From the NCBI GenBank assembly GCA_021324455.1, contig JAJPJA010000033.1:1-64000 (forward strand): a stretch of DNA of 64,000 nucleotides, given 5' to 3'. Position numbers and translations under genes: made by a program. This document shows, one piece after another, positions 52,904-62,820 of the stretch (positions are counted from its first letter, which is position 1; each line of letters starts with the position of its first letter). Below the pieces are notes generated by a model. That model was not told the origin of the DNA and searched no databases. It saw nothing but the letters and a program-made list of their open reading frames with translations. The stretch comes from Pseudomonadota bacterium (GTDB taxonomy: Bacteria; Desulfobacterota; Binatia; Binatales; Binataceae).

Positions 52904-54295
52904 CTATTTGGAAGCGGCGCGAGTTTGCGCCAACGCCTTGCCGGGAAACGCCTCTTTTTCCCACCATTGGTCAAATTCGGCGTCCCGCTTCGGAAACCAG
53001 TCCGGACGCTCCAGCTTTACCTCGTTCTTCACGAAACACTTTCCCTCGATTCCATAGAAACGGCGCGCATTGGATCCCATCAGCTTTTCCTGGACCGAAG
53101 GCGGAACCTCGGCCTCGCGCATGAAGCGCAGCGCCGTCCATGCGTCGGAGGCGTCATGATGATAAACGTCGGACGCCCATATGCCGACGTTTTCGAACCG
53201 CTCCCAATCCCGGTAGACGGGCTTTTCATCGGACTCGAATGAGATCATGCATTGCGCGGCGAAGGCTTCGCTGGGCAGCCGGCGGGCGCGAGCCTTGCGC
53301 TGGTTGGCGTAGAGCTTGAACAGCAGATCGCAGTGGTCGAGAAGCTCGGGCAGCCACGACGCGTTGGATTCGAAAATCGCCATCTTCAATTTCGGATAGC
53401 GGTCGAGCAGGCCCGAGAGCAGGACCTGCGCCGTCCAGGTGATGGCTTCGAAGATGAAACTGAAAGTGGAGCTGACCACCAGCCTGCCGGTGCCGGCGGC
53501 GGCCTTTTCAATCAGTTCGCCGGGCGACCACGGCAGCTCGCGTTCGATCCCGATGGGCGCGGGAAAAGTATGCATCCCCAGCACCATCCCCGTGTCCTGC
53601 AGCGCGCGGAAAAAAGAATCCAGCGGCGGATAGCCGTCGGTCGACATCCTGTCCGCGGGCCAGAAAATGCGGTTGGGATAATGTCCGTTCGCGTCGATCG
53701 GCCTGACCAGGGCGACCGGGAAACCGAGTCTGGCCGCGCGTTCCAACTCCTTCACCGCGTAGTCCGGGCTTTGAATCGGAATCAGCGCGGCAGGAAAGAG
53801 CCGGCCGGGCGCGGTTGCGCACCAGTCACGCACCCAATTGTTATAGGCGCGGGCCAGGCCGTAAGCGCCGTCGACATTTTCGATGAACGGAAAGTAGTTG
53901 ACCATCATCGTCGGGATGACCAGCACCTGGTCGATGCCCATGACGTCGAGTTCCTTGACGCGCGCGCCGGCCTCGTAAGCGCCGCGATGGTCCAGATAGT
54001 GGCATTGCTCGGGCGTAAGCCGCATCCGCATCAAACGGCGCTGCACCCGTTTGTCCGCGCCGGGTCCGCCGATGGTGATGCCGTTGATGGTTATCAGGTC
54101 GCGCGGCGTGTCGTGCCCGCCCGACACCAGCATCCGCCCGTTCAGGATGGCTCGTCCCGGCGTATTCCAGTACGACTGTTGGACCGCGCCGCGATACTCC
54201 GGCTCAACGTACCAGTCCCAGATTTCGAGCGGGTCGTTGATATGCGCGTCGCAGTCGAAGACCGGAAAATCCTTGGTCAATAGCGTGGTGGACAT
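52904..54295 (-). CDS. Metal-dependent amidohydrolase (DxDxH type)
   Basis: 463 residues. FDCDAHINDP is the first metal motif, GMHTFPAP carries the next His, LKMAIFESNASW and IWASDVYHHD carry later ligands (Asp in SDVYHHD). It is longer than its neighbour through an N-terminal insertion (about 30-90). The ATG has GGGGAGAC upstream. With the neighbouring LLM, SDR and cupin genes it likely forms one catabolic operon. Confidence 0.88.
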   Translation of the reverse strand: MSTTLLTKDFPVFDCDAHINDPLEIWDWYVEPEYRGAVQQSYWNTPGRAILNGRMLVSGGHDTPRDLITINGITIGGPGADKRVQRRLMRMRLTPEQCHYLDHRGAYEAGARVKELDVMGIDQVLVIPTMMVNYFPFIENVDGAYGLARAYNNWVRDWCATAPGRLFPAALIPIQSPDYAVKELERAARLGFPVALVRPIDANGHYPNRIFWPADRMSTDGYPPLDSFFRALQDTGMVLGMHTFPAPIGIERELPWSPGELIEKAAAGTGRLVVSSTFSFIFEAITWTAQVLLSGLLDRYPKLKMAIFESNASWLPELLDHCDLLFKLYANQRKARARRLPSEAFAAQCMISFESDEKPVYRDWERFENVGIWASDVYHHDASDAWTALRFMREAEVPPSVQEKLMGSNARRFYGIEGKCFVKNEVKLERPDWFPKRDAEFDQWWEKEAFPGKALAQTRAASK

Positions 54296-54313
54296 CGCTG
54301 TCTCCCCTCGCGA

Positions 54314-54679
54314 TCAGGAGGCCGATTTCATTCCCGGCGCTCCGGTGAACAGCAGGACGAAACGGACGCCCTGCGGACCGGCGCGCAGCGGGCCGTACAC
54401 GGTGTTGGGCTCGATGTGTATCGCGTCGCCGGGGCCGAAGCGGTCCTCACCGATACTGACCTCGCCGTCCAATATATAGATGACCTCGGAGGCGGCATGG
54501 CTGTGCGCCTCGACCACCCATTGCGGGGCATATTCGACCACGCGCAGCATCATCCCGATCTCGGCCGGATCGAAGTAGGGCTTGGTGCGAACGCCCCATT
54601 GCTGCGGGCCGTGCTCCGCGCTGGTGCGGTTTTCTTCCCATCCGATGTTCTCGCCGCGGCGAGCCTGAATTGCGCCCAT
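54314..54679 (-). CDS. Cupin-domain protein
   Basis: 121 residues, single cupin. Motif 1 is VVEAHSHAASEVIYILDGE and motif 2 is FGPGDAIHIEPNTVYG. The HxH and Glu spacing fits metal binding, with IHIEPN in place of the usual PxxxxH. It could be a small dioxygenase, isomerase or accessory protein of the amidohydrolase cluster. GGAGACC precedes the ATG. Divergent from the LLM gene at 54778. Confidence 0.87.
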   Translation of the reverse strand: MGAIQARRGENIGWEENRTSAEHGPQQWGVRTKPYFDPAEIGMMLRVVEYAPQWVVEAHSHAASEVIYILDGEVSIGEDRFGPGDAIHIEPNTVYGPLRAGPQGVRFVLLFTGAPGMKSAS

Positions 54680-54777
54680 GTCTGGTCTCCACGATGCTGA
54701 ATGAATTTGACCGCAGGTCCCGGTTCATCCCATACTCCGCAGCCGGCGAACATCGCAAGGCGCCGCGGGTGAAACCG

Positions 54778-55635
54778 ATGAAGTACGGAGTCGTGATATT
54801 TCCCGCTCCGGAGGCGATCCGGATCGACGAATTGGCGCGTGCTGCCGAGCAGCGCGGGCTGGAGTCGCTGTTCGTGTGCGAGCATTCGCATATCCCGGCG
54901 TCGCGGCGCACGCCGTGGCCGCTGGGCCCCGGGCCATTGCCGCGCGAGTACTGGGCGATGATGGATCCGTTCGCGGCGCTGGGGATGGCTGCCGGGGTTA
55001 CCCGCAAGCTTTTGCTCGGCACCGCAATCTGCCTGGTCGCGCAGCGCGATCCGATCATCCTGGCCAAGCAGGCGGCGACGGTGGATTTCCTCTCCGGCGG
55101 ACGGCTGGTGTTTGGAATCGGCGCGGGATGGAACGCGGAGGAGATGGAAAATCATGGCGTTGAGTTTGCCCGGCGATGGGACATCGCGCGCGAAAAGACC
55201 GAGGCGATAAGAGCAATCTGGACCCGGCAGGAGGCCGCCTATCACGGCGAATATGTCGATTTCGATCCGCTCTGGAGCGAGCCCAAGCCGATTCAGCAGC
55301 CGCATCCGCCCATCCTGTTCGGCGGCCAGGGACTCAAGGCGATGCGCGCCGCGATCCAGTATTGCGACGGATGGCTGCCGGCGGTGGCGCCTGACTTTGC
55401 ACGTCTGGTGCGAACGTTCAGGAATCGCGCCGAAACGGCCGGACGCGATCCCGCATCGCTGAAGATCACCGCGATCTGGGCGGCGGTGACCCGGGGATGG
55501 AGTGTGCCCGGCCGCGCAACTATCGACGAGGTTGGCGCCGCCGCGATCGATCGCCTGATCTGCGGGGTAACCCCGTCGGGACGCGACGCCGCTTTGCGCT
55601 GGCTCGATGATTACGCCGCGCTGACCGCGGCGTAG
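54778..55635 (+). CDS. LLM-class F420-dependent oxidoreductase
   Basis: 285 residues. KYGVVIFPAPEAIRIDE, RGLESLFVCEHSHIP, KLLLGTAICLVAQRDPIILAKQAATVD and GGRLVFGIGAGWNAEEM match the TIGR03619 F420 family, like the protein at 22340-23227. The ATG at 54778 is chosen over an upstream frame that overlaps the cupin gene's start. Divergent from the amidohydrolase operon, so it may share its regulation. Confidence 0.9.
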   Translation: MKYGVVIFPAPEAIRIDELARAAEQRGLESLFVCEHSHIPASRRTPWPLGPGPLPREYWAMMDPFAALGMAAGVTRKLLLGTAICLVAQRDPIILAKQAATVDFLSGGRLVFGIGAGWNAEEMENHGVEFARRWDIAREKTEAIRAIWTRQEAAYHGEYVDFDPLWSEPKPIQQPHPPILFGGQGLKAMRAAIQYCDGWLPAVAPDFARLVRTFRNRAETAGRDPASLKITAIWAAVTRGWSVPGRATIDEVGAAAIDRLICGVTPSGRDAALRWLDDYAALTAA

Positions 55636-55645
55636 CGGATCGAAG

Positions 55646-55843
55646 CTACATCAGTCTGGGAATATGGACGCCGGGTATTTCGCCCACCAGACCGAACACG
55701 CGCAAAATCCAGATCAGCACCACCACAAACACCACCGCGTTAAGCAATCCCTTGATACCGGCGCTCATGGGAATAAAAGCGTTGATCAGCCACATCACCA
55801 GTCCGACCACAACCAATATGATGACGATGTCGAGTAGAGTCAT
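55646..55843 (-). CDS. Thivi_2564-type small membrane protein
   Basis: 65 residues with two hydrophobic segments (LLDIVIILVVVGLVMWLI and LLNAVVFVVVLIWILRVFGL) separated by NAFIPMSAGIKG. This is the layout of the Thivi_2564 small membrane family, of unknown function. The M at 55843 matches family starts; an upstream frame adds 12 residues without support. Confidence 0.75.
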   Translation of the reverse strand: MTLLDIVIILVVVGLVMWLINAFIPMSAGIKGLLNAVVFVVVLIWILRVFGLVGEIPGVHIPRLM

Positions 55844-55906
55844 GGGAGATAGCCACTGCGCTGAGGCAAGCGGCCGCATCGCCGAATGACGCGGCCGCTT
55901 GCGATT

Positions 55907-56062
55907 TCAGACCCGTCCAACTAGAACCAGAATCAGCCAGACGATTAGAATGGTGCCGATGATTCCGCTGGGGAAATAACCCCAACCGGCGCTGTAAGGG
56001 TAAACCGGAACAGAACCAATCAGGGCAAGAATCAGGATAATCAGAAGTACGGTTCCCAGCAT
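55907..56062 (-). CDS. DUF3309-family small membrane protein
   Basis: 51 residues. MLGTVLLIILILALIGSVP, then PYSAGWGYFPSG and a second hydrophobic helix IIGTILIVWLILVLVG: the DUF3309 pattern. GAGGAGA precedes the ATG. DUF3309 proteins are often found with envelope-stress genes; their role is not known. Confidence 0.9.
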   Translation of the reverse strand: MLGTVLLIILILALIGSVPVYPYSAGWGYFPSGIIGTILIVWLILVLVGRV

Positions 56063-56325
56063 TATGTTTTCTCCTCGCGCTTGAATTGAGAAAATCGCGC
56101 TCAGTGACGCAGAGCTGTCAGGTGAGCAACCGTCATGCCGATAAAACCGATCACCGGAGCGGTTGAAACTCAACTATCGCTCTGCCGCTGCTCTGTAATT
56201 TTTGCCTGCTGGCGGCAAAAGGTGGCTGCTTGAGGGCGTGAATAATCCATCCGTGCAGAGCTCCAATCGCGGCCGCCGGGATTTTTCCGGCATCCCGCAT
56301 CGATCGCGAGTAGGATCGGAACTGG

Positions 56326-56344
56326 CAGAGGAATTGCTCCTCTG
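56326..56344. promoter_or_regulatory. Short perfect inverted repeat upstream of the small-protein operon
   Basis: CAGAGGA (56326-56332), loop ATTGC, TCCTCTG (56338-56344). It lies 43 bp before the ATG at 56388 in the 56063-56387 gap and may be an operator or a leader hairpin. The gap otherwise shows no clear promoter box. Confidence 0.4.
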
Positions 56345-56387
56345 AGGCAACGCAATCGCGAATTCATTCCCGGAGGTAAGGGAAGCG

Positions 56388-56687
56388 ATGACTGAAAACG
56401 TGTCTGACATAATGAGCAACTCGGGGGTCAACGTCGGCGCGGCGGCGAAGCAGGGTAAAGAGGCGCTGAGACAGGGGGTGGACGCGGCCCGCAGGGGCGC
56501 CAGCGCGGCCAAAGAAACTCTCGGACAGGCCCAGGACTACATCATGCACGACGGCCTCGACATGCTGACCGATCTGACCAACTCGCTGAGCGATTTCGTG
56601 GCGCGGCAGCCGCTGATGGCGGTGGCGGGCGCCTTTCTGATCGGCTACATGGCGGCGCGTGTGCTGCGCCGGGTTTCCTCGTCATGA
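56388..56687 (+). CDS. DUF883/ElaB-like small membrane protein
   Basis: 99 residues. An amphipathic, Ala/Gly/Lys-rich helical stretch (VGAAAKQGKEALRQGVDAARRG) precedes a C-terminal membrane segment (ARQPLMAVAGAFLIGYMAARVL), as in YgaM/ElaB-type inner-membrane proteins that bind ribosomes under stress. GGAGGTAAGGG precedes the ATG. It overlaps the next start by ATGA and heads a run of overlapping small genes. Confidence 0.75.
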   Translation: MTENVSDIMSNSGVNVGAAAKQGKEALRQGVDAARRGASAAKETLGQAQDYIMHDGLDMLTDLTNSLSDFVARQPLMAVAGAFLIGYMAARVLRRVSSS

Positions 56688-56911
56688 ACGACTATGCGGA
56701 GCGGGACCGGCCCGTTCCGTACCTGACCACTGTCGGCGAAACCATCCGGCGCCATCCGCTGGAAGCGGTTGGAATCGGATTTCTGACCGGGTTCGTGATG
56801 GGCGGCGGACAACAAAGCCGCATCGGCCAGGGACTGATTGCATTCGCCGCACGCTTCGCGGTGAGACAGGCTGCGATGGTGGCGTTGTCGGAGGCGCTGA
56901 GACGGCCATGA
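56684..56911 (+). CDS. Small membrane-associated protein, unknown
   Basis: 75 residues. TIRRHPLEAVGIGFLTGFVMGGG is a short Gly-rich hydrophobic segment, followed by an amphipathic tail with SRIGQGLIAFAARFAV. The R-x-HPLEAVGIG pattern recalls the C-terminal part of DUF883-like proteins. It overlaps the genes on both sides (ATGA), so it is made together with them. Confidence 0.7.
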   Translation: MNDYAERDRPVPYLTTVGETIRRHPLEAVGIGFLTGFVMGGGQQSRIGQGLIAFAARFAVRQAAMVALSEALRRP

Positions 56912-57195
56912 GCGAAATCGTGGAACTGGAACGCGAGGTCGACCAGGCGCGCGAGAACCTGCTGCGTACCCTGGAGGAAGTCAACCGCAAGGCGGCGGCC
57001 ACGGCGCAGGAACTACGGCTGCCCGAACAGCCGATTCGGCGCTATCCGTTGGCGTCGTTATGCGGCGCGATGGCTTTGGGCCTTGCGGCCGGCGGCTGGA
57101 GAACTCCGGCCATAATGTTCGGAATTCTGGCGCTGGGCTGTGCGGTAATGCAGTCGCCGGATTCGAAAGGCGCATCCAGCAGTGGCGCTCGATGA
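56908..57195 (+). CDS. DUF3618-like small protein
   Basis: 95 residues. The charged helix ELEREVDQARENLLRTLEEVN is the DUF3618 signature (N-terminal coiled-coil-like helix), followed by RYPLASLCGAMALGLAAGG and a second hydrophobic stretch. It overlaps the preceding gene by four bases. Such proteins occur with DUF883 and holin-like genes in envelope-stress operons. Confidence 0.7.
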   Translation: MSEIVELEREVDQARENLLRTLEEVNRKAAATAQELRLPEQPIRRYPLASLCGAMALGLAAGGWRTPAIMFGILALGCAVMQSPDSKGASSSGAR

Positions 57196-57526
57196 CAGCC
57201 ATCGGCCCGGCATCCCCGAGCGTGCGCCCGAGCCCGAGCATCCGCATGGATGGCCGGAACTGTTCGGCAAGTTGGTCCTGGATTTCACCCGGATTCTGGA
57301 GGCCGAAGCGCGCCTGCTGCGAGCCAGCATACAGCCGTCGCTGATCTCAGTTTTGGATCACTGGCTGCTGCAGTTGGTATTCGCCGGCATCGGCCTGGTC
57401 GGGGGGATGCTGCTGATGTGCGCGGCGATTCTGCTGCTGCACACCTGGCTGGCGTGGTGGCTGTGCTGCGCCATCGTGGGTGCGGTGACAGTAAGCGTCG
57501 CGCTGTGTGGCATATCATTTCGTTAG
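57182..57526 (+). CDS. Holin-X/DUF1469-like membrane protein
   Basis: 114 residues from a GTG. A cytoplasmic helix (LVLDFTRILEAEARLLRAS) leads to two membrane segments (LLQLVFAGIGLVGGMLLMCAAILLLHT and LAWWLCCAIVGAVTVSVALCG). This is the layout of phage-holin-family/DUF1469 proteins, common partners of DUF3618 and DUF883. It overlaps the previous gene by 14 bp. Confidence 0.75.
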   Translation: MALDDSHRPGIPERAPEPEHPHGWPELFGKLVLDFTRILEAEARLLRASIQPSLISVLDHWLLQLVFAGIGLVGGMLLMCAAILLLHTWLAWWLCCAIVGAVTVSVALCGISFR

Positions 57527-57623
57527 CGGCGGCAATTGCCGCGCAGCGGCGCGCCGCTATCCGCCCACGGCCTGTCAGGGCCGCGGCGCACGCTGTTGGT
57601 GCATCATCGCGCGCGCGGCCGGG

Positions 57624-57881
57624 ATGATGCGCGGCCAGGCTGCCAAACCAGGGATGGCGCACGCCGGGACCGCGGCCGATATCACTGCGCGTCTGCGGCG
57701 TCATCTCAAGATCGAGGCGGCCATCAGCGGGGCGCCGCTAATGGGCGGCAACAAGGTGGGTTTGTGGCAGAAGGGCGCGGCAGCCTGTCGTACGATGTTC
57801 GCCGCGATCAAATCCGCAACCAATTCGATCGACGATCTGATGCGGAGTGCCGCGAAACATCGCCGGCGTCAGCTCCTATAA
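57624..57881 (+). CDS. Possible small basic protein, last gene of the cluster
   Basis: 85 residues from ATG 57624, with no obvious ribosome-binding site. Contents: ADITARLRRHLKIEAAISG, then LWQKGAAACRTMFAAIKSA and a basic C-terminus KHRRRQLL. The third codon positions stay GC-rich in this frame, which supports real coding, but no family is recognised. Confidence 0.4.
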   Translation: MMRGQAAKPGMAHAGTAADITARLRRHLKIEAAISGAPLMGGNKVGLWQKGAAACRTMFAAIKSATNSIDDLMRSAAKHRRRQLL

Positions 57882-57950
57882 AAATTACACGATTTACGGG
57901 TCTCCGCGGCTCAGCTTGCGGAAGCTCCTGTAACCAGGGTCTTTTTCGCG

Positions 57951-57968
57951 TTGGTATGGCCGTTGCTT
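57951..57968 (+). promoter_or_regulatory. Sigma-54 promoter
   Basis: TTGGTATGGCCGTTGCTT: GG at 57953-57954 and GC at 57965-57966 with the exact spacing of a -24/-12 promoter. It lies 108 bp upstream of the response-regulator gene at 58076, whose product is itself a sigma-54 activator, so autoregulation is plausible. Confidence 0.65.
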
Positions 57969-58075
57969 GAATGCACGAGCTGTAACCAGGAATTACCCAA
58001 ACCGGACACCAGCGGGTTCCTAAAAGGAAGCGAGGCGTTCGTCACAGGACACGCCGCCAGGTTTGGAGGTCACGG

Positions 58076-59436
<1,361 letters not shown>

Positions 59437-59570
59437 ATTATTCGCGTCATTCAAAACCTCCTCACCGAAGCGGCTCCGGCGCCGCGGAGCGTTGGGAGGC
59501 TTGAGATCGGGCGGGCGGCTTCCATTTGCAGCGGGGGCAAGCAAGCGGGGTGCGGTTATGAAACGGAATC

Positions 59571-61394
59571 ATGCAACCTGAACTGGTTAAAAAGCGGCTG
59601 TTCACCAGCGTGATCAGCGCCCCGGTCGCATTGGCTTTGCTTACCGTCGTGCTGCTGTGGCATCTGCGCGTCGAAAGGCTGTACGCGGATCGATTTAACC
59701 AGACCGAGCATGTCCTGCATGAGGCGCAGTCCGCCAGAAGCGCTGTGCTGGCGGCGCACAGCGCCTACCAGAAATACCTCATTTCCGCCGATCCGGCCGA
59801 TCTCGCGGCCTTCAAGCGCACCCTGGAGAGCAGCGGCCGAAGCCTGATGACGTTGGTCTCTTCCAGCCTCCACGATCCCTCCGACGCAAAAGACCTGGCC
59901 GCGACTGCCGCCGCCAGACAGCGGTGGCTGGAGGCGATGCGGCGGGCGCCGGAGGAAGCTCAGCCGCCTGCGGCAGCCAAAGCAATCCTCGCCGCCATAA
60001 CACCGCCCACCTCGTCCCTGCTGAATTCGCTCGACGCTCTGGTCAACACCGAGACCGCTTTGCGCGCCGCCGGCGCGGAGCGGCGGATGGGCGAACAGCA
60101 AACCATGATGTGGCTGGTGCCGGTGTCGGCCGCGGTTGCAGCCCTGCTGCTTATTTATTTGGCGTGGAAAAACAACGGCGCCATCGTGCGCGAGTACGAA
60201 CGCGTGCTGGAAGATTCCGAGCGGGCAAACCTCAAAACCAATAATTTTCTCGCCACCGTTTCGCATGAGCTGCGCAATCCGCTCAACCTGATTCTGCTGT
60301 GGTCGCGCCTGCTTTTGTCGGGCGAACGCGACGAAGACAAAATGACGCGCGGACTAAACTCGATCGACCGCGCCGCGCAGGCTCAGGCGCAATTGATCGA
60401 AGACCTGCTCGATTTCGCCAAGATTGAGAGCGGACGCCTGCGCCTTGATCTGCAGCCGACCGATTTGAGCGCGGTGGTCAAGGCCGGAGTTGAAGCGATG
60501 GCCGCGGCGGCCGAAGCCAACGGAATCGAATTGCGCTCGATTATCGATCCGCGCGTCACCATCATTATCGGCGACCCCGACCGCCTGCAGCAGGCGCTGT
60601 GGAACCTGCTCTCCAACGCGGTCAAATTCACGCCCGCCGGCGGCCGCATCCAGGTTCAGCTGGCGCGCATCAACTCGCACGTGGAACTGGCCGTCAGCGA
60701 CACCGGCCAGGGTATCGCGCCGGCTTTGCTGCCCCATGTGTTCGATCGTTTCTGGCAGGCCGAAGCGCCCGCGCAGGCGCAGAAGAAAGGCATGGGGCTT
60801 GGCCTTACGATCGTCAAGTACATTGTTGCGATGCATGGCGGCACGATCAGGGTCGAGAGCGGCGGAGTCGAAAAGGGAGCGGTGTTCACCGTGCGTCTGC
60901 CGCTGCCGGCTTCGGCGGAAGACTTTCACTATCAGCGCCGTCCGCATCCGACCATCACGACCACCCCGGGCCTGGCCCGCATCCCGCGTCTGACCGGACT
61001 CCAGATAATGGTCGTCGACGACGATCAGGAAGCCACCGAGGCGCTGCGCGGAGTATTGAAGTCCCTGGGGGCGGAACCGATTGTCGCCGACGGCGCCGAC
61101 CGCGCCCTGCAACTGCTCTCCGAGCATCGCCCCGATGCGATGGTATCGGACATCGCGATGCCCGGGCGCGACGGACTGTCGCTGGCCAGAGAAATCCGCC
61201 AGCGCGAGCGCAGGACCGGGTCCGGGCATCTGCCGCTGGTGGCACTGACCGCGTACGGCCGCGTCGAAGACCGGGTCAAAGTATTTTCAGCGGGTTTCGA
61301 CAGTCACGTGGTCAAGCCGGTCGACCCGGCGGAGCTTGCCGAAGTAATCCGAAACGTGGTCGAACCCACCCGCGACAATCACGACGAGATGTAG
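59571..61394 (+). CDS. Hybrid histidine kinase with CHASE3-type sensor
   Basis: 607 residues. Two membrane segments (about 12-30 and 178-199) flank a periplasmic helical domain resembling CHASE3 (ERLYADRFNQTEHVLHEAQSAR, QKYLIS). Then HisKA with H232 (SHELRNP instead of SHELRTP), HATPase (SNAVKF, DTGQGIAP, GMGLGLTIVKYI) and a C-terminal receiver with D527 and a normal VKPVDP. Its kinase-receiver half resembles that of the stressosome hybrid kinase at 8085 (shared SDxAMPxRDGxSLxREIRQR). It may phosphorylate the frameshifted NtrC protein. Confidence 0.92.
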   Translation: MQPELVKKRLFTSVISAPVALALLTVVLLWHLRVERLYADRFNQTEHVLHEAQSARSAVLAAHSAYQKYLISADPADLAAFKRTLESSGRSLMTLVSSSLHDPSDAKDLAATAAARQRWLEAMRRAPEEAQPPAAAKAILAAITPPTSSLLNSLDALVNTETALRAAGAERRMGEQQTMMWLVPVSAAVAALLLIYLAWKNNGAIVREYERVLEDSERANLKTNNFLATVSHELRNPLNLILLWSRLLLSGERDEDKMTRGLNSIDRAAQAQAQLIEDLLDFAKIESGRLRLDLQPTDLSAVVKAGVEAMAAAAEANGIELRSIIDPRVTIIIGDPDRLQQALWNLLSNAVKFTPAGGRIQVQLARINSHVELAVSDTGQGIAPALLPHVFDRFWQAEAPAQAQKKGMGLGLTIVKYIVAMHGGTIRVESGGVEKGAVFTVRLPLPASAEDFHYQRRPHPTITTTPGLARIPRLTGLQIMVVDDDQEATEALRGVLKSLGAEPIVADGADRALQLLSEHRPDAMVSDIAMPGRDGLSLAREIRQRERRTGSGHLPLVALTAYGRVEDRVKVFSAGFDSHVVKPVDPAELAEVIRNVVEPTRDNHDEM

Positions 61395-61472
61395 TCCGTG
61401 TTGCCGGCTGGAACGGCCGCAGCCATCCGCGTTTTGGAGCACCTGGTTCGAGGGTGGCCGCAAGATGCGCGC

Positions 61473-62741
61473 TCAGCCGGGATAGTCGTATGCGGACGCG
61501 AGCGGCAGATCGGGCGCCACAATCCGGGTGGAACCCGGAACCGGAAAGATTCTCCAGGTTACAAACGCCGCCGCAATTTCCAGTGCGAACCCTGCCGCGA
61601 ACGGTATCGTGTAGCTTCCGCTCAAATCGAACAGCTTGCCGACTATCGGCGGCCCCAAGCTCTGGCCGGCGGTGGCGGTCAACAGCAGGATACCTGACAG
61701 CGTCCCGAAACGCCTCAACCCGATACTTTCCACGGTCAGCGCCGGAATCAGCGAGACGACCGTACCGCCGCACGAGCCATAGAGGAGAACGAAAGCGATC
61801 AGCGCGGCCGCGGAAATGCGCGGACTGGGGCTGGCCGCGCCCAGCATCACCAGCATCCCGGCGCCGGTAACGGCATTGCCCACGGCCAGCACGCGGCGGC
61901 ATCCCCACCGATCGGCAAGGTTCCCAATCGCCGGCCCGCAAATCATCGACACCAGCGATTTCGCGCTGTAAATCCACGCCGCATTGGCGGTCGTGTAACC
62001 GGCGGTGATCAGGAACGGTATGAAGTGAAAGAACGGCCCGTACATGCCGATTCCCGTAAGCAGAGTGACGCTCACCAGTTTCCAGAAAGCGCCGCTATGC
62101 AGTGCCGGCGACAGTTCCAGGCCGGGCAGCGTATCGATTCCCGCTCTGTCGGCATTGTTCCCGCCGCGCGGCGGCGAGGTGGACACGGCAAACAGAACCG
62201 GAATGGCTATAACGAAGATTGGTATGGCAATCAGTTTGAAGCATATGCGCCATCCCCAGAGCGTCAGGATGCGGGCCGCAAGCGGTGTGATCAGCACTGA
62301 GCCGGCTGACATTCCCGCCACCAGAACCGCCATCGCCAGCGCCCGCCGCTGGTCGAACCACTTCGCGGCCACCACCGCGCTCGGACCCATTCCGCAGGCA
62401 CCGACTCCGATACCCATGGCCAGAAAGCTGGCCAGCAAGGGCGGCAGCGAATGCGAATGCGCGGCGCTAAAGAAGGCCGCGCCCACGGCGGCCGCGCCCG
62501 CCATCATCAGCGGCCGCGCATCGACCCGATCGAGCATCCAGCCGACAAAAAAAGTTGTTATTCCGAGCGCGGCCGCGAAGATGCTGAAGACCAGCGAGAG
62601 CTGCGCGCGCGTCCCGTGAAAGTCGCGCAGCAAAGGGGTGAAATAAACCCCGATCGAATCGATCGACGGTCCGATTATCAGGAACAGGCAAAGGAACAGG
62701 CCGCCCAGGACTGTCCACTTGCGGCGCTCCCGCTGGATCAT
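61473..62741 (-). CDS. MFS transporter (monocarboxylate/OFA-like)
   Basis: 422 residues, 12 predicted membrane segments. The first membrane pair reads GGLFLCLFLIIGPSIDSIGVYFTPLL, a layout common in MCT/OFA-type carriers of organic acids; motifs of the family (FVGWMLDRVDARPLMMAGA, then AIGNLADRWGCRRVLAVG) are present. The ATG at 62741 has AAGGA nine bases upstream; a TTG at 62750 is too close to that site. Substrate unknown. Its neighbour on the same strand is the bicupin gene. Confidence 0.88.
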   Translation of the reverse strand: MIQRERRKWTVLGGLFLCLFLIIGPSIDSIGVYFTPLLRDFHGTRAQLSLVFSIFAAALGITTFFVGWMLDRVDARPLMMAGAAAVGAAFFSAAHSHSLPPLLASFLAMGIGVGACGMGPSAVVAAKWFDQRRALAMAVLVAGMSAGSVLITPLAARILTLWGWRICFKLIAIPIFVIAIPVLFAVSTSPPRGGNNADRAGIDTLPGLELSPALHSGAFWKLVSVTLLTGIGMYGPFFHFIPFLITAGYTTANAAWIYSAKSLVSMICGPAIGNLADRWGCRRVLAVGNAVTGAGMLVMLGAASPSPRISAAALIAFVLLYGSCGGTVVSLIPALTVESIGLRRFGTLSGILLLTATAGQSLGPPIVGKLFDLSGSYTIPFAAGFALEIAAAFVTWRIFPVPGSTRIVAPDLPLASAYDYPG

Positions 62742-62820
62742 CGGTGTCAATCCTTTGAGCCCGTGTGGTTTGAAACCCGCCGCGAGCCGGGCGCAGAGTA
62801 TCGAAGTCCGGCGCTAAGCG

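Noticed and set aside
61441-61460. GGTTCGA motif resembling a tRNA T-loop
   Set aside because: No acceptor stem or anticodon arm can be built around it.
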